Origin: JBLIAZ01 sp047632015
Lineage (GTDB): Bacteria; Bacteroidota; Bacteroidia; Flavobacteriales_C; GCA-002722245
Assembly: GCA_047632015.1 (NCBI GenBank)
Contig: JBLIBC010000094.1
Span: 1-9,428 of the forward strand
Reading direction: 5' to 3'
Length of the DNA stretch: 9,428 nt
Shown piece by piece: positions 6,116-9,428 of this stretch. The notes below the pieces were generated by a model. The model did not search any database. It saw only the letters and a program-made list of their open reading frames with translations, and was not told the origin of the DNA. Made by a program: the position numbers and the translations under genes. Positions within the stretch are counted from its first letter, which is position 1, and the number at the start of each line of letters is the position of its first letter.

Positions 6116-8725
6116 TTAATTCTTGATCAGTTTTTTATAAACCCCATCCATCCGTAGAAAATAAAGGCCATTTGGGGAGCTATTCAAATCAACGGTATTA
6201 ATGTTTTTTCCTGTCCAGATAAGCTGTCCATTTATGTCCACTACTTGTGCTTGCTGCACTAACACACTTAAACTAAAAATGCCAGTGGACGGATTAGGAT
6301 AAACATTGATTCGGTCAGACGCTGCATTGATTTCTTCCATAGACGTTGCAATGTCGTTACCAAAAATCCTCGCTAAGTGATTTCTACCTGTTCCATCGTA
6401 TGCGAACAATTCACCTCCAATCAATATTTTACCGTCGGATTGTATTGCCATATCCATGACTGATGAAGTTGTAACAGAGGATGTTCCATAAATTGTTTCT
6501 GGGATCCCTGCTCCAGAACTGAACGTATTGTCTACGCTACCGTCTGCATTTAGTCTCAATAGTTTCTCCGCAGTAGTACCATTAAACGATGCAAATTCTC
6601 CACCCACTAATATTTTTCCGTCATTTTGTAAAACAAGTTTTGAAATCGAACCACCTGAGCTACCTGTTCCTGATTTAAAAGTTTCATCCACACTTCCGTC
6701 TGAGTTAAATCTGGTAATACCACCATTTCCCCAATTGCTTCCGACACTTCCGAATAGCCCTGCTACTATTATTTTTCCATCATTCTGAATTACACAAGTT
6801 CTTGCCCACGTACTCAAGTTCCCGTCTATATTTGTATAAGTTTCGTCAAAGGTACCATCATCATTTAAACGGAAAATAAAGGATCTATTTCCATTAGTAG
6901 TCGTAGTATAAATGTTTCCAACCAACACTATTTTTCCATCGTCTTGAATAGCAATTGATTTTACACCATAATTTGCTTGACCTATTCGAATGTCATACTC
7001 TGGTTGAAACCCATTATCAAGAGTTCCATCACTATTTAATCTAACGATATGAGTAGCAGTGCTTCCGTCATATTCCGTAATTCTGCCTGCAATGTAAATT
7101 TTGTTATTGGCTAATACTTCGATGCAATTAACAGCCACATGGTGATTTCCTTTACTTGACCATCCGTAACCCACGCCAGTTCCTGACGAAAAACTACCGT
7201 CAAACGAACCATCGCTGTTTAGTCTTGCTATCCCAAATGCACTGTTTCCGTCAAAAGAATTAAATGTACCTCCAACAATGATTTTGCTACCTTGAAAAGC
7301 TAATGTCTTAACCATTCCACCAGCAAATCCTGTCCCTGTATTAAAAGTATGGTCAAGATCTCCAGCGGCAGTTAGTCTTGCTATTTTACCAGCGGGATCA
7401 GTAAAAAAAGAATTAAAGTCACCACCAACAACAATCTTTTGGTCGGTCTGTATTATAATTTTGTTGACGACTTTTTCAAATCCAGACGGGAGGTCACCCT
7501 TGTTAAGGTGAATTGGATTATCAATCGCTCCGTTTAAATCTAATACAGTGACATATTTAAAGTCTCCTCCATCGTAACTGCTGAATGCACCAGCTAAAAG
7601 AATTTTCGAACCACCTATAATTTTGCATGATAAACCTTCATGATTCAGCGATTTTGGGCCGGAAAAGGAAGGGTCAATCTGACCATTGCTGCTAAGCTTC
7701 AAAATGCTTTTTTGTGTAGCATTTGATTTGTTTACTACAGACCCTATGACTAATATTGAATTGTCAGCCAAAACTTTAATCTCGTTGACTGTACCTGAAT
7801 AGTTTGGTTGCGAAAAACCAGTGTCATCAGATCCATCTGCGAGAAATCTTTTTAATTTTCCAGTATAATATTCCGCAGCTATAATTTTACCATCTGTTTG
7901 CACTGCCAATGCGGTAACTGATGAAAGCGATGAGGTGTGGAATTTAATAGAGCTGTCATCTAATGCCCCATTACTATCTAACGTTACGAGGTTTTTTTGT
8001 TTGCCAGAATCAGCAAAATCCTCAAAGTTCCCACCAGCGATAATTGATCCATTAGATAAAATTTTTGTGTCATAAATGGTTGAGTTGCCGAACTGACTAA
8101 ACTCATTGCCAACATTAAAAGTGGGGTCTAGGGTTCCGTCTTCATGTAACCGTACAAGGCTCTGGTAATCTTGTCCATAGGCTTTGATGAAAGCCCCTCC
8201 TAGTATAAATTTTCCGTCCTGCTGTAAAGAAATACTTCTCACTGTACCCAAGATATCAGCATCCTTGCAAAAACTTTTATCTAAACTACCATCATGGTTT
8301 AGTTTAATTATGTTTTTTACCGTGTCACCATTGTACCTGTTGAATGTTCCAACTAAAATTACAGTGCTGTCAGCTAATTCCGTGATGTCAAAAAATTCCA
8401 AAAAAGACACATTAAATCCTTCTCTGGATATAAAGGTTGAGTCAACACTACCATCAGCATTTAATCGTGCAATGTGGTTTATGTCCCATTTCGTAAAGCC
8501 TGTAAAATTACCAGCAATTAGGATTTTTCCATTTTTTAAGGGTAATGCTTGTTGAATTTTACCGTTGAGTTCACTGGTTAATTTAAATCCAACGTCATTC
8601 ACTAAAAACTGACTGTCAATTGTGCCTGGTTGACCATGTGATGAGTTATAACTGAAAAACAGAGCAATTAGTAAAAGCTTAAAAATATTTTTATGTTTTG
8701 AATTAGACTGAAATATACGCTTCAT
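6116..8725 (-). CDS. T9SS-secreted delta-60 repeat (DUF5122-type beta-propeller) protein
   Basis: 869 residues. Order: signal peptide (about 1-31: basic N-region, LLLIALFFS core, cleavage near SHG-QPG); 14 tandem repeats of about 44-62 residues (about 33-790); and a T9SS type A sorting domain (about 805-869, INVYPNP to KKLIKN). Each repeat has an element like DGKILVGGEF and one like RLNADGSVDNTF, the signature of delta-60 repeats, which Pfam groups as the DUF5122 beta-propeller. Such proteins are predicted to be exported or surface-bound; no enzyme motif is visible, so a binding or adhesive role is inference. The ATG at 8725 is chosen because it directly precedes the signal peptide; the frame is open upstream to 8869, but that part is not signal-like. 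The gene is followed after 12 bases by the DHFR-fold gene. Middle repeats 4-7 are the most degenerate (for example RFLADGSDDTGF), later ones the most regular. Confidence 0.9.
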   Translation of the reverse strand: MKRIFQSNSKHKNIFKLLLIALFFSYNSSHGQPGTIDSQFLVNDVGFKLTSELNGKIQQALPLKNGKILIAGNFTGFTKWDINHIARLNADGSVDSTFISREGFNVSFLEFFDITELADSTVILVGTFNRYNGDTVKNIIKLNHDGSLDKSFCKDADILGTVRSISLQQDGKFILGGAFIKAYGQDYQSLVRLHEDGTLDPTFNVGNEFSQFGNSTIYDTKILSNGSIIAGGNFEDFADSGKQKNLVTLDSNGALDDSSIKFHTSSLSSVTALAVQTDGKIIAAEYYTGKLKRFLADGSDDTGFSQPNYSGTVNEIKVLADNSILVIGSVVNKSNATQKSILKLSSNGQIDPSFSGPKSLNHEGLSCKIIGGSKILLAGAFSSYDGGDFKYVTVLDLNGAIDNPIHLNKGDLPSGFEKVVNKIIIQTDQKIVVGGDFNSFFTDPAGKIARLTAAGDLDHTFNTGTGFAGGMVKTLAFQGSKIIVGGTFNSFDGNSAFGIARLNSDGSFDGSFSSGTGVGYGWSSKGNHHVAVNCIEVLANNKIYIAGRITEYDGSTATHIVRLNSDGTLDNGFQPEYDIRIGQANYGVKSIAIQDDGKIVLVGNIYTTTTNGNRSFIFRLNDDGTFDETYTNIDGNLSTWARTCVIQNDGKIIVAGLFGSVGSNWGNGGITRFNSDGSVDETFKSGTGSSGGSISKLVLQNDGKILVGGEFASFNGTTAEKLLRLNADGSVDNTFSSGAGIPETIYGTSSVTTSSVMDMAIQSDGKILIGGELFAYDGTGRNHLARIFGNDIATSMEEINAASDRINVYPNPSTGIFSLSVLVQQAQVVDINGQLIWTGKNINTVDLNSSPNGLYFLRMDGVYKKLIKN
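6356..8629 (-). repeat. 14-unit delta-60 repeat array within the secreted protein
   Basis: Core G-K-I-like strands begin near residues 65, 121, 171, 226, 279, 323, 373, 429, 480, 541, 597, 650, 703 and 765. DG-turn motifs lie near 91, 145, 196, 252, 297, 347, 398, 455, 505, 567, 623, 676, 728 and 788. The array is preceded by an orphan half-motif GTIDSQF (34-40), and the last unit lacks its D-x-x-F half. The repeats are divergent, so they look old rather than a recent slippage expansion. Confidence 0.85.
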
Positions 8726-8776
8726 AATTGGCAATGATTTTTGTTTAGGTACAGTAAAAGCTAAGATAGAGAAATA

Positions 8777-8791
8777 TTCCTTGCGAAGGAA
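8777..8791. repeat. Inverted repeat upstream of the delta-60 repeat gene
   Basis: TTCCTT (8777-8782) and AAGGAA (8786-8791) are perfect six-base arms around GCG. It lies 52 bases upstream of the ATG at 8725, probably in the leader or promoter region. It could be an operator or a short leader hairpin; no T-run follows, so a terminator is unlikely. Confidence 0.35.
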
Positions 8792-8845
8792 AGCATAGTT
8801 TAGTACGACTGTGAAATGCCCAACACTGTGTGTTGATCTTTTATT

Positions 8846-8859
8846 TCGTTCGTGAACGA
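8846..8859. repeat. Second inverted repeat upstream of the delta-60 repeat gene
   Basis: TCGTTC (8846-8851) and GAACGA (8854-8859) are perfect six-base arms around GT. It sits in the 223-bp gap between the Fic gene's stop and the large gene's start. It may be an operator half of that promoter region or a weak transcript-end hairpin for the Fic gene. Apart from the two inverted repeats I see no other structure in this gap. Confidence 0.35.
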
Positions 8860-8948
8860 GGCAGGACAAAGCTCAAGCCATTTGGTGAAGCTTTTAAAGC
8901 AGTTGAAAGATTTTGACTGGTGAGAACTGAACAGATTTTTGGTGAAAA

Positions 8949-9428
8949 TTATTCGGATAAAATTCTGTAAAGTTCAAGGTTTAAATAGTAATGATGTCCA
9001 TCAATTTCTTTCTTTTCTAGCACATTCATTTCGCATAATTTATTAAGATATTCTCTCGCTGTGTTCTCGGAATAAATACCCGCTTCCACTAAGTGTTTTA
9101 CTTTTGTAAATGGTTGCGTAAATAGTAATTCAATTAAATCATCAGGTGTTTTAAACTTTCGCTTGTCTTTTTTGACGTAATCAAGAATGGCATCTTTTGT
9201 CGATACAATATCATTTATTTTATGGAAAGTAATATTAGATGTGTTTTCTACTGCTCTCAACATAAATAAAAGCCAATCTTTCCAGTTGCCTCTTTGGGAT
9301 ACACCCATCAGTGCAAAATAATAATCATCCTTGTGGTCCAATATGTATCGACTAAGGAAAAGAATAGGAAAATCTAATAGTTTTTTATTGGTCAGGTAAT
9401 GAATATTGAAAATTCTTCCTGTCCTTCC
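8949..9428 (-). CDS. Fic family protein, C-terminal part (N-terminus beyond window edge)
   Basis: 159 residues are visible and the frame is open to the right edge. The first visible residues read GRTGRIFNIHYL, the second half of the Fic active-site motif HPFxDGNGR followed by its usual helix; the catalytic His lies just outside. Next come FPILFLSRYILDHKDDYY and a helical stretch with GNWKDWLLFMLRAVENT, typical of the standard Fic fold C-terminus. A winged-helix-like domain (visible residues about 97-150, with TKVKHLVEAGIYSENTAREY) ends the protein. Fic enzymes usually transfer AMP to a Ser, Thr or Tyr of a target protein. A Fic core plus C-terminal winged helix is the architecture of the SoFic-like group, in which an N-terminal inhibitory helix is common; that part cannot be seen. 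A TTG at 9341 is not the start because the homology clearly continues upstream. Confidence 0.87.
   Translation of the reverse strand, partial: GRTGRIFNIHYLTNKKLLDFPILFLSRYILDHKDDYYFALMGVSQRGNWKDWLLFMLRAVENTSNITFHKINDIVSTKDAILDYVKKDKRKFKTPDDLIELLFTQPFTKVKHLVEAGIYSENTAREYLNKLCEMNVLEKKEIDGHHYYLNLELYRILSE

Noticed and set aside
6097..6129. Two TGATCA palindromes at the junction of the repeat protein and reductase genes
   Set aside because: One lies in each coding end, TGATCA is a short common palindrome, and no further symmetry extends the arms.
8726..8869. N-terminal extension of the delta-60 repeat protein to 8869
   Set aside because: The signal peptide starts at the ATG at 8725; the upstream open frame has no conserved look and contains an inverted repeat.
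8867..8898. TTTA, 20 bases, GAGCTTTG on the - strand as a promoter for the delta-60 repeat gene
   Set aside because: Both elements have mismatches at key positions (TTTA for TTTG, GA for TA) and the leader would be about 135 bases; too weak to list as a feature.

Overview
The window looks like an AT-rich chromosomal segment of a Bacteroidota bacterium, probably a flavobacterium-like lineage. Two predicted secreted proteins end in type IX secretion (T9SS) type A sorting domains, each with a YPNP motif and a Lys/Ile-rich C-terminus. Starts lack clear Shine-Dalgarno sequences, and the best promoter candidates resemble the Bacteroidota pattern TTTG / TAnnTTTG. The genus cannot be read from the sequence. 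No tRNA, rRNA, CRISPR array, insertion sequence or integrase is visible, and no gene-free stretch exceeds about 225 bases.

Left part (1-2663, + strand): a tightly packed apparent operon. It starts with the last codons of a thiolase, followed one base later by 3-hydroxybutyryl-CoA dehydrogenase, then a CPA-type cation/proton antiporter. Last comes a small gene for an exported, His/Asp-rich, beta-rich protein. This last gene has an in-frame TAA at codon 39, yet the frame stays open and protein-like for 85 further codons, so it is a recent pseudogene, a sequence error or a recoding case.

Middle part (2690-5461): two divergent genes around a 189-bp intergenic region. On the - strand is a secreted CE2-like SGNH carbohydrate esterase with a T9SS tail. 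On the + strand is a membrane-anchored AraC-type regulator whose external domain looks like a jelly-roll carbohydrate-binding module. Divergence and domain content suggest a sugar-sensing regulator controlling an exported deacetylase; this is the best candidate for an undescribed small system here.

Right part (5567-8725, - strand): an apparent two-gene operon. The first gene is an 869-residue T9SS-exported protein made of 14 delta-60 type repeats, which could form two seven-bladed propellers. The second is a small RibD/DHFR-fold reductase. Two short inverted repeats lie upstream of the large gene.

Right edge (8949-9428, - strand): the C-terminal part of a Fic family protein with a winged-helix tail, cut by the window edge inside its active-site motif.
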